Positions 14,409-14,909 of a stretch of 14,909 nucleotides of DNA are shown piece by piece. Source of the stretch: Puniceicoccales bacterium (GTDB taxonomy: Bacteria > Verrucomicrobiota > Verrucomicrobiia > Opitutales > UBA953); the NCBI GenBank assembly GCA_031289285.1, contig JAITPT010000066.1:1-14909 (forward strand). The letters are read 5' to 3'. Within the stretch, counting starts at the first letter, position 1. The number at the start of each line of letters is the position of its first letter. The position numbers and the translations under genes are program-made. The notes below the pieces were generated by a model. It saw only the letters and a list, made by a program, of their open reading frames with translations, was not told where the DNA came from and ran no database searches.

Positions 14409-14536
14409 CGTTTTGTGTCCTTTGTGCCCTCTCTGGCCTTTGTGGTTAAAAATCGCTCCCCCTCCCCTCCCCTTCGCCCCCCTTCGCCAACTCCCCTGCT
14501 CTTCATGTCTGCGCGATCTGTGTTATCTGCGGTTAA
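14409..14536 (-). repeat. Right arm of long inverted repeat
   Basis: The reverse complement reads AACCGCAGATAACACAG, CATGAAGAGCAGGGG, a G-rich run, TTAACCACAAAGG and GGGCACAAAGGACACAAAA, matching the left arm with many substitutions and small indels. The 70-base spacer (14339-14408) holds no gene. The two arms could form a cruciform or a long double-stranded RNA. Confidence 0.8.
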
Positions 14537-14549
14537 AATGCGGGTGGCA

Positions 14550-14879
14550 TTACAAAAAGCGGCGGGCGGGGAGAACCTCGTCCGCCTTCCGCACACCACG
14601 CAGAAGCGTGTTTTGCAACCACCAGAGCCGCCAATAAAACTGCTCGCGCAGGCGACGGACATCCAGCTTTCTAAACAAAGACAGTGCCGCCCCCGCCCTG
14701 CCTGCCAACACCCCGTTCCCCGCCGCCCTCCCTGCCCCGCCCTGTTCCGTCAGCGGTTTTCCTCTGAAAACTGGACGGAGATGCAACGGTAACTGATAGT
14801 GGTGTGCGGGCACCGAAATATGGTGGCACATGAAAGAATAAGTTGGAAAGTTATTTCCGCGCCAAATCACGCATACCAT
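14550..14879 (-). CDS. Unrecognised short ORF
   Basis: 109 residues from ATG 14877-14879. The last 45 residues (LSLFRKLDVRRLREQF through LPARRFL) have a protein-like basic/aromatic composition and GC-biased third positions. The middle is Gly/Ala-rich low complexity. I recognise no family, signal peptide or membrane segment. No ribosome binding site can be checked because only 30 bases upstream are visible. The stop lies about 14 bases from the long inverted repeat, where a real gene end would be expected, but this could also be chance. Confidence 0.27.
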   Translation of the reverse strand: MVCVIWRGNNFPTYSFMCHHISVPAHHYQLPLHLRPVFRGKPLTEQGGAGRAAGNGVLAGRAGAALSLFRKLDVRRLREQFYWRLWWLQNTLLRGVRKADEVLPARRFL

Positions 14880-14909
14880 GTCAAAGAAAAAATTAGACTG
14901 TCTAAAAAT
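14878..14909 (+). CDS. Possible start of a gene cut by the window end
   Basis: ATG at 14878 opens MSKKKLDCLK and runs to the window edge. The Lys-rich start looks natural and the upstream 60 bases are AT-richer than surroundings, but ten codons cannot identify a gene. Its ATG overlaps the start codon of the minus-strand ORF at 14879, so at most one of the two is likely real. Confidence 0.25.
   Translation, partial: MSKKKLDCLK
14893..14905. repeat. TTAGACTGTCTAA palindrome
   Basis: TTAGAC and GTCTAA pair around one base. It matches TTAGCCAGACTAA at 5484-5496 at 11 of 13 positions, so it may belong to the same motif family. Confidence 0.4.

Noticed and set aside
14402..14792. ORFs across the right arm of the long inverted repeat
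   Set aside because: Low-complexity Pro/Arg-rich translations of the G/C-rich repeat; no coding features.

Overview
This window looks like a bacterial chromosome segment of fairly high GC content. My best guess is a member of the Verrucomicrobiota/PVC group. That guess rests on the gene mix (HPr kinase, an animal-type UDP-glucose dehydrogenase, a type IB GTP cyclohydrolase, a signal peptidase I with a large insertion) and on the dense intergenic palindromes and 'ACCACAGATAACGCAG' / 'CACAAAGGGCACAAAGG' style repeats. It is an inference, not a proof. Almost no gene start has a clear Shine-Dalgarno sequence.

Layout. 1-198: a long hairpin and short direct repeats. 199-984 (-): a DUF5131 (phage Gp37/Gp68-like) protein, divergent from 1174-2553 (+), UDP-glucose 6-dehydrogenase. 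2554-3738: a 1.2-kb gene-free block. It holds two 271-bp tandem copies about 94% identical, a third diverged copy with inverted ends, and a REP-like palindrome cluster. A perfect 17-bp inverted repeat brackets the block. 3739-5355 (-): a WG-repeat protein of about 13 units. 5356-5631: more palindromes. 7637-5632 (-): hprK then thiD, overlapping by ATGA. 7725-9044 (+): signal peptidase I, divergent from hprK. 9288-11210 (+): the ribosome-associated GTPase TypA/BipA. 11211-11965: a REP-like element abutting the typA stop, then about 4.4 tandem copies of a 123-124-bp unit, each with a terminator-like hairpin. 14067-11966 (-): folE2 then fmt. 14134-14550: a hairpin and a long inverted repeat with arms of about 130 bp. 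14550-14909: an unrecognised short ORF (-) and possibly the start of a gene running off the window (+).

The recognised genes are mostly housekeeping: UDP-glucuronate supply, thiamine salvage, carbon or phosphate signalling, protein export, stress translation, folate/queuosine entry and initiator-tRNA formylation. They do not form one pathway. The unusual content is between the genes. At least six families of small repeats occur, several of them shared between distant intergenic spaces. They include a 66-bp element found just after the stop of two different genes in the same relative orientation, and a 13-bp palindrome (TTARCCAGACTAA) found three times plus a variant at the window end. I did not find a clear defence system, CRISPR array, transposase, tRNA or rRNA. 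If something undescribed is here, the repeat block at 2576-3722 and the 124-bp array are the best candidates.
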